From: Chloroherpetonaceae bacterium
GTDB lineage: Bacteria > Bacteroidota > Chlorobiia > Chlorobiales > Thermochlorobacteraceae
Length of the DNA: 64,000 nt
Assembly: GCA_025056565.1 (NCBI GenBank)
Contig: JANWWA010000010.1
Coordinates: forward strand, 50,221-114,220
Direction of reading: 5' to 3'
A program made the position numbers and the translations under genes. Below the pieces are notes generated by a model. The model was not told where the DNA came from. It saw nothing but the letters and a program-made list of their open reading frames with translations, and searched no databases. Every line of letters begins with the position of its first letter. Position 1 is the stretch's first letter. This document shows positions 33,541 through 43,105 of the stretch, piece after piece.

Positions 33541-35296
33541 TCGGAAAGCGAAGACGTGCACCAGTGGTAGTCCAGCGCTTGCGCACGCGCACGCTGTCGA
33601 AGCCCAATGCAAAGCGGTCGGCATATCGGAACGGATAGGGAGCACCACCATTCCACTTGTCGTAAGGTGAAGCATGAGGTTGCCTGAGGTAAAACGCACT
33701 GAGGAAGTAGCGACCTTCAGGTAACTCGCTGAGCGTGAAAGGCACGACGGCAACGCCCGTTGCATCAGGCTGCACCCGAAGCAAAGTCGGATAAAAACGG
33801 TTCTCACCTAAAAGCTCCGCTTGCAAGAGTACAGTGCCAGCGCTGTCGCAAATCAAGTTGCCTTCTAGTGTGCCAAACTGCTCTTCTGAGGCAATTTGAA
33901 ATCGCCTGGAGATGACGGTATCTTTTGTGGGTAAGTTGCGAGCGCTGAACAGGCGGGAGTGGTCAATCGTAAGCCGATACCATGCGCCAAGAGCAAAACC
34001 GACCTCTGGTTGCAGCTCAGCACGCTTTGCATCAACGAAAAAGAGGCGATAAGGTACAGGTTGAAATACGCCTGCTATTTGCTGCTCAAGTGTCAAAGCT
34101 GCCTGAAGTGAAGCACGGTTAATCGGGGCACTGAACTGCAGCAACAGGGTGCGTCCGCGTGCCGATGGTGTAAATTTTTCCAGCACATTTTGCGTGCTAT
34201 CGGCAAACGGCGGTTGCCAGAGCGCAATGGTGGTATCAGGTTTTTCACTACCGTTACATGCTGCCAGAAGTGAATCGCCCGAGATGCCAAATTGATCTTT
34301 AACGCCCACCGCTCGAATGCCATAGAGATGGCGCTCACGGAGCGAGTCCGTAACCAGCATAAGGTGTTCTCGACCGCCTTCCACCAGAGCATAGAAATCA
34401 TAGACCGTTATGAGCGACTTTGCAGTAGAATCAAACACAATAAACTGCGTCGGCAGGAGGCTATCTAATGCCAGATTGCGGTTGAAGCGCAAAGCAAGGG
34501 TGGTAACACTGCGCGCTTCGGCAACTTGTAACTCCAGTTTTGCCGTATCTGGCTCTGAGGTCATTCGCATCAGCACATTTTGCATGCCTGTGCGAACAGG
34601 GTGAAAAGGCACAGCAAAAGGCTCTTCGGCAAAGTCGTATCGGCGGTTTGGGACCTTATCTTCAATCGCAATGAGGCGGTAACGACCTTCAGCAAGATAG
34701 TTAAGCTGAAAGTTTCCTGCTGAGTCGGTTTGTGCAAGGTAATCGGGCTTTTGTGTGGCAGGGTTCAGTGTGTCAGCATAAAGGGAGTCGTGTTCAGGTA
34801 AGAAATAGGCCAGAACCAACGCACCCTTCAGCGGACGATTATTTTGCCCGAACACTCTCCCTGCAATCGTGCCCGAGTCAATACGGTCTCCAGTTGAGAA
34901 GGCGAAGGTATAAGATTTTTCAAGCGCATTGCCACGCGTGTCTCTAAGGTCGCTGGTGAGCGTATAGGTGTAGGTGCGGTTCGGTTTGAGTGTGTCGTAG
35001 ATGAGAATTTCAGCTTCTAGACCACTGCCACGGATTTCAATATCTTCCAGCGCAGGTGAAAAAAAGACAGCGGCACGAAGCGACTGCATATTGACAAACT
35101 TATTGAACTCAATCACGATACGGTTGCCAGAGAAGCGCGTGGTGCCAGAGTCAGGGTAGATTTTCACAATCTTGGGCGGCGTACGGTCTTCAGGGCCACC
35201 TTGAGGGGCAACTTCGGTGGCACAGGAGGCGAAAAGAAGAACAATTGGCCAGAAAGTATGGTAAGAAATGCACTTAAGGCAAATGTGTAACTTCAC
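33509..35296 (-). CDS. Large Ig-like (Big_5-type) surface lipoprotein
   Basis: A 595-residue predicted lipoprotein. The lipobox is FASC (Cys25), followed by the APQGGPEDRTPPKIVKIYPDSG motif seen in many Bacteroidota/Chlorobiota Ig-like lipoproteins (here split: PQGGPEDRTPP then KIVKIYPDSG). An Ig-like Big_5 domain spans about 40-135 (IVIEFNKFVN, YTYTLTSDLRDTRGNALE), a carboxypeptidase-regulatory-like beta module about 140-230 (GTIAGRVFGQNNRPLKGALV), and beta-rich repeats to the end. Such proteins are thought to be cell-surface or periplasmic; no enzymatic motif is seen. It is transcribed towards the small lipoprotein pair. Confidence 0.82.
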   Translation of the reverse strand: MKLHICLKCISYHTFWPIVLLFASCATEVAPQGGPEDRTPPKIVKIYPDSGTTRFSGNRIVIEFNKFVNMQSLRAAVFFSPALEDIEIRGSGLEAEILIYDTLKPNRTYTYTLTSDLRDTRGNALEKSYTFAFSTGDRIDSGTIAGRVFGQNNRPLKGALVLAYFLPEHDSLYADTLNPATQKPDYLAQTDSAGNFQLNYLAEGRYRLIAIEDKVPNRRYDFAEEPFAVPFHPVRTGMQNVLMRMTSEPDTAKLELQVAEARSVTTLALRFNRNLALDSLLPTQFIVFDSTAKSLITVYDFYALVEGGREHLMLVTDSLRERHLYGIRAVGVKDQFGISGDSLLAACNGSEKPDTTIALWQPPFADSTQNVLEKFTPSARGRTLLLQFSAPINRASLQAALTLEQQIAGVFQPVPYRLFFVDAKRAELQPEVGFALGAWYRLTIDHSRLFSARNLPTKDTVISRRFQIASEEQFGTLEGNLICDSAGTVLLQAELLGENRFYPTLLRVQPDATGVAVVPFTLSELPEGRYFLSAFYLRQPHASPYDKWNGGAPYPFRYADRFALGFDSVRVRKRWTTTGARLRFPTMAPVVGRVP

Positions 35297-35379
35297 AGAA
35301 GCGTTGCGACTAAGCGAATTTTTTGCTACCTTCGAGGCTCATTTAGCCTTCGAAACCAGATTGATTATGAATATACGCA

Positions 35380-36855
35380 ATGCCGAAAAAGCTTAAAATT
35401 CTCTTCGTGGCAGGCGAGGTAGTCCCGTTTGCCAAGACGGGAGGACTTGCCGATGTAATGGGGTCATTGCCTCAGGCAATTGAAAAGTTCAACAACGAAC
35501 CCCGCATTATGATGCCCAAATACGGCGTCATCAATGACCGAAAGTTTCGCTTACACGATGTCCTGCGCCTCAAAGACCTCCCAATCCCTATTGGCTCTAA
35601 GACAGAGATGCTGAGTGTCAAGGTCACGGCATTGCCATCCAGCAAAGTACAAATCTACTTTCTCTACAATGAAACTTACTTCAAGCGCGATGGGCTTTAT
35701 GTCAGTCCGACGACGAAGAAAGACTATCAAGACAACGATGAGCGATTTATTTTCTTTAATCGAGGCGTGCTGGAAACGCTAAAAACGCTGGGCTGGAAAC
35801 CCGATGTGATTCACTGTAACGACTGGATGACGGCGCTCATTCCTGCCTATCTCAAGCTGGTCTATAAAGATGACCCCTTCTTCAAGAATGTAAAGACCGT
35901 CTATACTATTCACAACATAGCCTATCAAGGTGCCTTTCATAAGAGTGCGCTCTACAAGGCAGGCTTTCCAGAGTCCGAATTTACGCCAGAAGGGCTTGAG
36001 TTTTACGACAGTTTCAATTTTATGAAAATCGGCATTGTGTATGCCGATGCGATTACAACCGTTTCTGAGAAATATGCCGAAGAAATCCGCACCGATGATG
36101 AACTGTCGTGTGGAATGAAAGGTATTCTGAACAAACGCAAAAAAGACCTTTACGGTATTTTGAACGGCATTGACGAAAGCATCTGGTCGCCAGAAAACGA
36201 TAAGCTCATTGAGAAAAACTACAATGCGGATGACTTGGCGTCGAAATTGGAAAACAAGAAAGCTCTGCTGCGCAAGTTGAAGATGCCTTACAACGAAAAG
36301 ACGCCCGTCATTGGCATGATTTCCCGCCTTGTTGACCACAAAGGTTTTGATTTGGTCATTGAGGCGTTTGACAAGATAATAGCACTGGATTTGCAGATGG
36401 TGCTCTTGGGCACAGGCGAAAAGGAATACGAAGACTTTTTCCGTAAGATGGCTGCAAAGTATCCTGAGAAGTTTAGTGCGACCATTTCATTCAACGATGA
36501 ACTGGCGCACCTAATTGAAGCAGGCGCTGATATGTTCCTGATGCCTAGCAAATATGAACCCTGTGGAATGAATCAGATGTATAGCTTGAAATATGGCACT
36601 GTGCCAATTGTGCGTGCTACAGGCGGTCTATACGATACGGTAAAGCCATACAAGAACGGCAAAGGTAATGGCTTTGTGTTTGAGAAATACTCTGCAACCG
36701 ATATGCTGAAAGCCATCAAAGAAGCACTGGAAGTCTACAAAGACCAAAAAACTTGGGTCAAAATCGTGCAGAACGGAATGGCAACCGACGTGTCGTGGGA
36801 GCGCTCAGCAAAGAAGTACGACGAACTGTATCGAAAGCTGGTCGAAAGCAAGTAA
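35380..36855 (+). CDS. glgA: Glycogen synthase (ADP-glucose type)
   Basis: A 491-residue GT5 glycosyltransferase that extends alpha-1,4-glucan from ADP-glucose. The N-terminal nucleotide-sugar loop KTGGLADVMGSLP (residues 19-31) is present, as are HCNDWMTALIP, YTIHNIAYQG, and the C-terminal GMISRLVDHKG and MLMPSKYEPCGMNQMYSLKYG-type acceptor-donor site (here FLMPSKYEPCGMNQMYSL). Length is normal. It is followed at 16 bases by the GmhB-like gene. With the GH13 enzyme at 17.5 kb it indicates storage-glucan metabolism. Confidence 0.95.
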   Translation: MPKKLKILFVAGEVVPFAKTGGLADVMGSLPQAIEKFNNEPRIMMPKYGVINDRKFRLHDVLRLKDLPIPIGSKTEMLSVKVTALPSSKVQIYFLYNETYFKRDGLYVSPTTKKDYQDNDERFIFFNRGVLETLKTLGWKPDVIHCNDWMTALIPAYLKLVYKDDPFFKNVKTVYTIHNIAYQGAFHKSALYKAGFPESEFTPEGLEFYDSFNFMKIGIVYADAITTVSEKYAEEIRTDDELSCGMKGILNKRKKDLYGILNGIDESIWSPENDKLIEKNYNADDLASKLENKKALLRKLKMPYNEKTPVIGMISRLVDHKGFDLVIEAFDKIIALDLQMVLLGTGEKEYEDFFRKMAAKYPEKFSATISFNDELAHLIEAGADMFLMPSKYEPCGMNQMYSLKYGTVPIVRATGGLYDTVKPYKNGKGNGFVFEKYSATDMLKAIKEALEVYKDQKTWVKIVQNGMATDVSWERSAKKYDELYRKLVESK

Positions 36856-36871
36856 GAAAAGCACAGGCACG

Positions 36872-37477
36872 ATGGAACGCATTAAAGCGCTGTTTTTAGA
36901 CCGTGATGGCACGATTATCTACGACGAATTAGGTGGATACATCAAGACGATTGAGCAAGTAAGAATCGTGCCACGTGCTGAAATTGCGCTGGCTGCAGCC
37001 AAAGAAGCAGGTTACAAGTTGGTGTTGGTTAGCAATCAAGCAGGAATTGCGAAAGGGATTGTAACGGAGGCGCGCGTCGAAGAAATTAATGCATATCTCC
37101 AAGCTAAACTTCAAGAAAAAGGAGCGGGCTTAGACTTGTGCTACTATGCGCCAGCTCACCCAGACTATCCACACCCCAAATACGACCAATATCAGTCATG
37201 GCGAAAGCCCAATACAGGAATGGTGGAGCAAGCTATCAAAGATTTTGAGGCAAAAGGTTGGATACTCGACCGCAGCCAGTCATATTTCATCGGCGATAAG
37301 CAAGTCGATATTGAATGCGGCTTGCGAGCAGGCTTGCGTCCTATTTTAGTAATGACTGGCTACGGTGAGCAAGAGAAGTGCCAGCAAAAACAAACCTTGC
37401 CAGAATTTGTTGCACAGGATATCTACGAAGCAATTTTAGGATATGTGCTCAAAAAGCAACCTTGTCCTGCCGAATAA
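36872..37477 (+). CDS. HAD-family phosphatase, GmhB-like without the zinc loop
   Basis: A 201-residue HAD phosphatase of the HisB-N/GmhB group, which removes the C7 phosphate in ADP-heptose synthesis or acts on histidinol phosphate. The nucleophile motif LFLDRDGTI (8-16), motif II LVSNQAG, RKPNTGM, and the late motif FIGDKQVDIECG are intact. Most GmhB proteins bind structural zinc through Cys-x-His and Cys-x-Cys before RKP; here the loop reads YYAPAHPDYPHPKYDQYQSW with no cysteines. It may therefore be a zinc-free variant or act on another sugar phosphate. Cytoplasmic; likely co-transcribed with glgA. Confidence 0.85.
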   Translation: MERIKALFLDRDGTIIYDELGGYIKTIEQVRIVPRAEIALAAAKEAGYKLVLVSNQAGIAKGIVTEARVEEINAYLQAKLQEKGAGLDLCYYAPAHPDYPHPKYDQYQSWRKPNTGMVEQAIKDFEAKGWILDRSQSYFIGDKQVDIECGLRAGLRPILVMTGYGEQEKCQQKQTLPEFVAQDIYEAILGYVLKKQPCPAE

Positions 37478-37504
37478 CTACGCTCTAAACTCAACTGAAA
37501 AGGA

Positions 37505-38299
37505 ATGCAAACTGAAACAATTGAGAGAGATTACGAGCGCGCCGCCAAAAGCGAGATAAACAACGTGACGCATCAACGCTGTATGGTCGCATATGAATTT
37601 GCGCGCGACTACATTCAGGGCAAAACGGTGCTGGACATCGGCTGCGGCAATGGCTACGGCACGGCAATCCTCGCAAAAGAGGCAAGGGAAGTGACGGGCG
37701 TGGACTATAACAAAGCAACGGTGGAAGCAAACATAGTGCGCTATCAAGACTTGCTGAATGTGCGCTTTGTGCAAGCAAAAGTGCCACCACTGCCGTTTGA
37801 GACGGATAGCGTGGAAGCAATTACCAGCTTCCAGTTCATTGAGCACTTGCATCAGCGGCGAGAGTTTCTAAAAGAAGCCTTCCGAGTCTTGAAACCAAAG
37901 GGCGTGCTGCTGCTGACAACGCCGAATGTCAAGCGCACACTGGCAAGAAATCCATTCCATGTGCACGAATACACCTTCGCTGAAATGGAGGCGGAAATTG
38001 CAGCGGTTTTTCATCGCTATGAGCTTTTCGGTCTGAGTGGGAACGACAGGGTCGAAGCTTACTATGAAAAAAATGCTGAATGGGTGCGCAAAGTCATGCG
38101 ATGGGACGTGCTTGGGCTACATAAAATCTTACCAGCCACGCTGCTAACTAAGCCATATAACCTCATCACGCACCTAATGCGTCAACGCTTGAAAGAAAGC
38201 GTTGCCCACACCACTGAAATTACCGTCGCAGACTTCCAAGTTGTAAATACGGACTTGGATAAAGCATTGGATATCTACGTGGTTGCTTACAAAATTTGA
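37505..38299 (+). CDS. SAM-dependent methyltransferase (class I)
   Basis: A 264-residue cytoplasmic methyltransferase. Motif I VLDIGCGNGYGTAIL lies near residues 41-55, the acidic end of strand 2 in EVTGVDYNKATVEA, motif post-II in PFETDSVEAITSFQFIEHL, and LKPKGVLLLTTPN typical of the UbiE/Methyltransf_11 type. The acceptor is unknown. The last base pairs overlap the TTG start of the next gene, and it follows the GmhB-like gene by 27 bases, so a sugar-nucleotide or surface-polymer role is plausible but not shown. Confidence 0.9.
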   Translation: MQTETIERDYERAAKSEINNVTHQRCMVAYEFARDYIQGKTVLDIGCGNGYGTAILAKEAREVTGVDYNKATVEANIVRYQDLLNVRFVQAKVPPLPFETDSVEAITSFQFIEHLHQRREFLKEAFRVLKPKGVLLLTTPNVKRTLARNPFHVHEYTFAEMEAEIAAVFHRYELFGLSGNDRVEAYYEKNAEWVRKVMRWDVLGLHKILPATLLTKPYNLITHLMRQRLKESVAHTTEITVADFQVVNTDLDKALDIYVVAYKI

Positions 38300-39543
38300 A
38301 ACAAGCAATGCAGCAAAGAGGCAAGTGCAGCTGGAAAGCATTGCTGGTTATAGGCTGGGCAATCGGTTTAGCTGCATGTGGCAACGAAGACTTGGACATT
38401 GTAGGCACAGATGCACGTTTTTTGCGCCCGAACCAATTTCTCACGCTCAATACGGATACGCTGACGCTACTGAATTTTCAAGCTGACTCGGTCTCCACAG
38501 GGTCGTTGCTTGGAAGCCCAAGTGCGATTTTGGGTATTCAGCGCTTGCCAGATGGAAAAGAACTGCGTGCCACAGCACACTTGAAATTTTCCTACCCTTT
38601 AGCTGCGCTGGATTCCAGTTTCAACAACCGTCCGGGAGCTATTGTGCGCATCACTGATGTCTCGCTCATTTTGCAGCAAGTGCGTGCACAAGCCGATAGC
38701 GTGCCATCGCTCGCACCACTTGATGTGGAGATTTTCCGCTCCCCAACTCTCTGGAGTAGCAGCACCTTGCAAAGCAACACGCCCTTTATGGAGCGCGAGC
38801 GTTTAGCAAGTGTGCGTCTGCTCAAGGGAGATTCACTGAGCGTGGAAGTGCCTTTGCCTCGCTGGTATGGAGATTCGCTTCTGGCAGCGGCGCGGCGCGG
38901 TCAACAATTTTTGCAGGATAGCACCACGCTGACGCTTTCACTGGTGCCCCGTCAAGGCGAGGCGGTAATTACAATCAATGGATTGCTCTCTTTCCTGCGC
39001 CTATCGTTTGACTTGCGCACGCAAACAAGCATAGAGCGCCGCTCTGTCCTGATGCCTGTCTTCGATGCAGGCTACACAGGCAGCAAAAACTTTGAAGTCT
39101 TCGACTCCGATGCCATCTTTCTTGCACCCACGATAGGTGCGCGTAGCATTTTGAAGTTTCAGCTACCAATGTTGCGTCCGGGCGTATTGGTGAGCCGTGC
39201 AGAGTTGCTTTTGGTGCGCGATACGCTTTACACGCCTATTCAAATAGGCGATTATCAAGTAGGTGTCTCAAAAGCTACGGCGAATCGACAGAGCAGCAGC
39301 GAGGCGCCTGAACAACGAATGGTGATATTGCAGCGTAATCAATACCGTCTCTTGGTAACAGGCATCGTGCAACAGTGGGCAAATCAGCCTAGCACAAATT
39401 ATGGGTTTCTCTTGCGAAGTATCAGCCAATCTCTCCCACCGAGCGAAGCAGGAAGCCTGAGCCCGCTGCGTTTCTTCGGTCCAGCAGCACCCGATTCACT
39501 ACGCCCACGTTTGGTTGTAAGCTACATCGTGAGCAATTTTTAG
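38296..39543 (+). CDS. DNRLRE-like surface lipoprotein
   Basis: A 415-residue predicted lipoprotein with lipobox LAAC (Cys28). The initiation codon is TTG at 38296 overlapping the preceding TGA, or the ATG at 38308; both keep the signal peptide. Residues about 60-235 are beta-rich. The C-terminal half carries the pattern of a DNRLRE domain: ILKFQLPML, SRAELLLVRD, LLVTGIVQQWANQPSTNYGF, LRFFGPAAPDSLRPRLVVSY. DNRLRE modules are found in extracellular and fibre-like proteins. No enzyme motif is present. Confidence 0.78.
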   Translation: MKQAMQQRGKCSWKALLVIGWAIGLAACGNEDLDIVGTDARFLRPNQFLTLNTDTLTLLNFQADSVSTGSLLGSPSAILGIQRLPDGKELRATAHLKFSYPLAALDSSFNNRPGAIVRITDVSLILQQVRAQADSVPSLAPLDVEIFRSPTLWSSSTLQSNTPFMERERLASVRLLKGDSLSVEVPLPRWYGDSLLAAARRGQQFLQDSTTLTLSLVPRQGEAVITINGLLSFLRLSFDLRTQTSIERRSVLMPVFDAGYTGSKNFEVFDSDAIFLAPTIGARSILKFQLPMLRPGVLVSRAELLLVRDTLYTPIQIGDYQVGVSKATANRQSSSEAPEQRMVILQRNQYRLLVTGIVQQWANQPSTNYGFLLRSISQSLPPSEAGSLSPLRFFGPAAPDSLRPRLVVSYIVSNF

Positions 39544-39657
39544 AAGGCTTAGCGAAAGTGCTTTTGGAGCAGCATATTGAAAGAAGAGAGAAGCGTAGCG
39601 TGCAGCCTTTGCTTGCCACATGCAAGTATGTCCAAGTAGAAAGAAGCGTGCAGAGGC

Positions 39658-40983
39658 TCAGTTGGACTGGCTCAATGCACGCAAGCGCGCCAAGCCTTTT
39701 TGACCAATATCGCGCCGATACACTGCGCCCTCGAAGTGGATGTGCGAGACAGCTTCGTAAGCATCACGAATAGCCGTTTCCAGCGACTCATTCACCGCAG
39801 TAATAGAAAGCACTCTGCCCCCAGCAGTGTAAAGTTTCCCGTTTTCGAAGCGCGTGCCAGCATGAAAGACAAAAATCTCGCTGCTGGCATCTAAGCGACA
39901 GTCGCCATCAAAATGACATTGCCCTGTAATCACTTTACCAGTTTGATAGCGGTCAGGGTAGCCCTGCGAAGCCATCACAACTGTAGCTGCATATTTCGGC
40001 AAGGTCTCTATTACAGTAGATGCAAGAGTGCCATTCTGCAGAGCAAGAAGCAGCTGTAGGAAAGGTGTCTTGAGGAGTGGAAGAATGGCTTGTGTTTCAG
40101 GGTCGCCTAAGCGCGCATTATACTCAACAACCTTGGGGTCGCCGTTGCAAATCATCAAACCAATGTAGAGAAAGCCTTGATATGGGTAACCTTCACGGTG
40201 CATACCTTGCAAAGTAGGTTGGATAATGTGCGTTTCAACCTTGCAGAGCACATCAGGCGTAACGACTGGAGCAGGTGCATATGCGCCCATTCCGCCTGTG
40301 TTCTTCCCTGTGTCGCCATCACCAATGCGCTTGTGGTCTTGTGCTGTAGGCAGCAGCTTGTAGGTTAGCCCATCGGTGAGCACAAACACGCTGGCTTCTT
40401 CGCCGTCCATAAATTCCTCAATGATGACTTCACGACCAGCCTCGCCGAAAATTTTTTTCTCAAAAATGGCTGTGAGAGCTTCCAGCGCATCACCCTTATG
40501 ATAAGCAACGGTCACGCCTTTGCCTGCTGCAAGACCACTGGCTTTGACAACAACAGGAAAGGTATGCAACTGCTCTACATACTCACGCGCTTCACGATGA
40601 GAGGTGAATCGCACAAACGGAGCGGTAGGAATGCCATGCCGCTGCATAAAGAGCTTGGCAAAGGCTTTGCTGGTTTCAAGCTGGGCAGCTTCCTGAGTGG
40701 GTGCAACAATAGGTAAGCCAGCTTGACGAAAACGGTTTCCAATACCTAATGCCAACGGTTGCTCCGGCCCGACAATCGTTAGGTCAATGCGATGGGAGTG
40801 AGCAAAAGCTACCAGCGCATCAATGTTGTCAGAAGCAATCGGCACCGCTTCAGCAATGCTGCCTAAGTTGCGAATGCCACCATTGCCGGGGGCAACAAAA
40901 ATTTTTTCAACCTCAGGCGACTTGGCAACTGCCCACGCTAAAGCGTGTTCTCTGCCACCGCCACCGATAATCAAAACGTTCAT
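39658..40983 (-). CDS. purD: Phosphoribosylamine-glycine ligase
   Basis: A 441-residue ATP-grasp enzyme of purine synthesis (PRA + glycine + ATP to GAR). From the ATG at 40983 the protein begins MNVLIIGGGGREHALAWA, the standard PurD N-terminus; the frame extends ten residues further but without support. GPEQPLALGI, the ATP-grasp loop VVKASGLAAGKGV, EEFMDGEEASVF, KNTGGMGAYAPAP and EYNARLGDPETQAILP are all present. Length is typical. No other pur gene is adjacent. Confidence 0.96.
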   Translation of the reverse strand: MNVLIIGGGGREHALAWAVAKSPEVEKIFVAPGNGGIRNLGSIAEAVPIASDNIDALVAFAHSHRIDLTIVGPEQPLALGIGNRFRQAGLPIVAPTQEAAQLETSKAFAKLFMQRHGIPTAPFVRFTSHREAREYVEQLHTFPVVVKASGLAAGKGVTVAYHKGDALEALTAIFEKKIFGEAGREVIIEEFMDGEEASVFVLTDGLTYKLLPTAQDHKRIGDGDTGKNTGGMGAYAPAPVVTPDVLCKVETHIIQPTLQGMHREGYPYQGFLYIGLMICNGDPKVVEYNARLGDPETQAILPLLKTPFLQLLLALQNGTLASTVIETLPKYAATVVMASQGYPDRYQTGKVITGQCHFDGDCRLDASSEIFVFHAGTRFENGKLYTAGGRVLSITAVNESLETAIRDAYEAVSHIHFEGAVYRRDIGQKGLARLRALSQSN

Positions 40984-41215
40984 TTTTAAGGTATTGCTTT
41001 GAAAGATACGCAAAGATACAACTTTTTAGAGGGCAAGCAGAGGCGAAAATCATAGCAGGCAGAGCCGAAATGGTCGCAAAGAGACGGCAACGGAATTCCG
41101 CCACAGGATAGGTCGTGCAGATTGCAGCTATGCATACTGAGTGAGCGGTATTGCACACAGCGCTATTGATAGGCAAGGCGTTTTATTCTAACTTCACAGC
41201 AAGGAAAGGTAAGCG

Positions 41216-43048
41216 ATGAAAAGGATGAAAAGGAGAGTTCACCAGCTCTACCATGTAGCGTGGATTGCCGCATTTTGGGGGCTAGTGCTATCAGCGGCGT
41301 CGCTAAAAGATGAGTTGCCCAAGCCAAAATTTTCCCCTGATTCTCTGATGAAGCATGTGCAGGTGCTCGCAAGTGATGCACTGGAAGGACGTGCGGCAGG
41401 CACAAAAGGCGCAGACTCAGCAGCGGCATACATTGAGCACCAGTTTGTGACTTGCGGCTTACGTGCATTTCCAAGTGGATACCGCCAAGAATTCTGGGTG
41501 CCACTTGCCTTGAAGCTGGGCAAGCAAAATATGCTGACCTATGGCACGGCAACGCAAAAGCCAGTCAAAGCAAGGCTCGAAAAAGACTTTCTGCCGCTGG
41601 GTTATTCAAAGTCAGGTGCAGTAAGCGTAAAGGAAGTTGTGTTTGTAGGCTACGGGCTGTCGACAGAAAAGTATGATGACTATCGAGGCGTAGATGTAAA
41701 GGGCAAAGCCGTTGTAATGATGCGCCAGAATCCTGACGGCAATAACCCGCATAGCGAGTTCTATGAAGCATCTTCGCTATACCGCAAGCTCATAGTCGCA
41801 AGAGATAAGGGGGCAGCAGCAGTGCTCATCTTTTCAGGGGCAGCAGACTTTGAAGACGATGCACCGATTGAACTCACAAAGGACCGATTAGCCAGCGATG
41901 CAGGAATTGTAGCCGTAAGCATTACGCGGACACTGGCGGCAGCACTGCTCAACACCGATACGGAAAATCTGGCGCGCATCCAGAGACACATCAATGAAAC
42001 GCGCCAGCCAAAGTCGTTTCGCATAAAGAAAACGCTTGCCATATCGGTTGAGCTGATACGAGAGAAGGCAAAAACAGCAAATGTAGTGGGCTACCTGCCT
42101 GCCACTGACTCGCTGGTGCGTGATGAGTATATCGTCGTAGGAGCGCATTATGACCACTTGGGCTACGGCGGTCCAGGAAGCGGATCACTCTCGCCTAATG
42201 AAAAAGCGATTCACTACGGCGCCGATGACAACGCTAGCGGCACAGCTGCTTTGTTGGAACTGGCACGCTACTACTCAATGCAGCAAAACCGCCCCAAACG
42301 TAACTTGGTCTTCATTGCTTTTGGTGCAGAGGAAATGGGACTCTTAGGTTCTGCCTACTTTGTGCAAAATCCACTCTTTCCGCTGGAGCAGATTAACCTA
42401 ATGCTCAATATGGATATGATTGGACGAATGAAAGACTCCACACTGGCAATCGGTGGTGTCGGCACCGCTGCAGAGCTGAGCGAGCTGGTGGAAGCTGAAA
42501 ATAGAGACGGTTTCAAGCTTAAACTCACCAAAGATGGATACGGTCCCAGTGACCACAGCAGCTTTTACAGCAAAGGTATCTCTGTGCTCTTCTTCTTCAC
42601 AGGCACTCATGCTAACTACCACAAGCCCAGCGATACTTGGGAAAAGCTCAACTATCAGGCTCAAGCCCGTATTTTGGAATACATTGCGCGCATCATTGAT
42701 AGGGTTGACCAGCGTGTCGTACGGCTGACCTTTACCAAAGCTGTCTCAGATAGCATCAGGGCACGCGCAAGCAGCGGAGGATTTCGTGTGTCGCTAGGCA
42801 CGATTCCAAACTATGCAAAAGAAGTAGAGGGCGTAGAGTTAGACGGGGTGCGAGAAGGCAGTCTTGCCGAAAAGAGCGGATTGAAAGCAGGAGATGTAAT
42901 CGTGCAATTTGGTGAAAGACAAATCCGAAACATCTACGACTATACCGAAGCCCTGCGTGAAACGAAACCTGGCGATGTCGTAAAAATTGTCGTAAAGCGA
43001 GATGGCAAGCCTATCTCGCTAACCGTTGAATTTCCAAGCAAGCAGTAA
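41216..43048 (+). CDS. Exported M28 zinc aminopeptidase with PA and PDZ domains
   Basis: A 610-residue secreted metallopeptidase. After a signal peptide (about 1-30) come the split M28 catalytic domain with a PA insert (about 125-260, KGKAVVMMRQNPDG). Zinc ligands are visible: His in VGAHYDHLG, Asp in YGADDNASGT, Glu-Glu in FGAEEMGLLGS, Asp in LNMDMIGRM, and His in PSDHSSFY. A PDZ domain ends the protein (about 520-605, GSLAEKSGLKAGDVIVQFGE). It probably trims peptides in the periplasm, consistent with peptide or amino-acid use. Confidence 0.93.
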   Translation: MKRMKRRVHQLYHVAWIAAFWGLVLSAASLKDELPKPKFSPDSLMKHVQVLASDALEGRAAGTKGADSAAAYIEHQFVTCGLRAFPSGYRQEFWVPLALKLGKQNMLTYGTATQKPVKARLEKDFLPLGYSKSGAVSVKEVVFVGYGLSTEKYDDYRGVDVKGKAVVMMRQNPDGNNPHSEFYEASSLYRKLIVARDKGAAAVLIFSGAADFEDDAPIELTKDRLASDAGIVAVSITRTLAAALLNTDTENLARIQRHINETRQPKSFRIKKTLAISVELIREKAKTANVVGYLPATDSLVRDEYIVVGAHYDHLGYGGPGSGSLSPNEKAIHYGADDNASGTAALLELARYYSMQQNRPKRNLVFIAFGAEEMGLLGSAYFVQNPLFPLEQINLMLNMDMIGRMKDSTLAIGGVGTAAELSELVEAENRDGFKLKLTKDGYGPSDHSSFYSKGISVLFFFTGTHANYHKPSDTWEKLNYQAQARILEYIARIIDRVDQRVVRLTFTKAVSDSIRARASSGGFRVSLGTIPNYAKEVEGVELDGVREGSLAEKSGLKAGDVIVQFGERQIRNIYDYTEALRETKPGDVVKIVVKRDGKPISLTVEFPSKQ

Positions 43049-43050
43049 TC

Positions 43051-43073
43051 GCCAGTCCTAAGATAGGATTGGC
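43051..43073. repeat. Intercistronic hairpin
   Basis: GCCAGTCCTA-AGA-TAGGATTGGC has a 10-base-pair stem (one G-U) and a 3-base loop just after the peptidase stop codon. With no T-run it is more likely a processing or mRNA-stability element than a terminator. Confidence 0.65.
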
Positions 43074-43105
43074 AAGGTGCTCAACCAGAAGGGAGGGGTG
43101 AGAAA

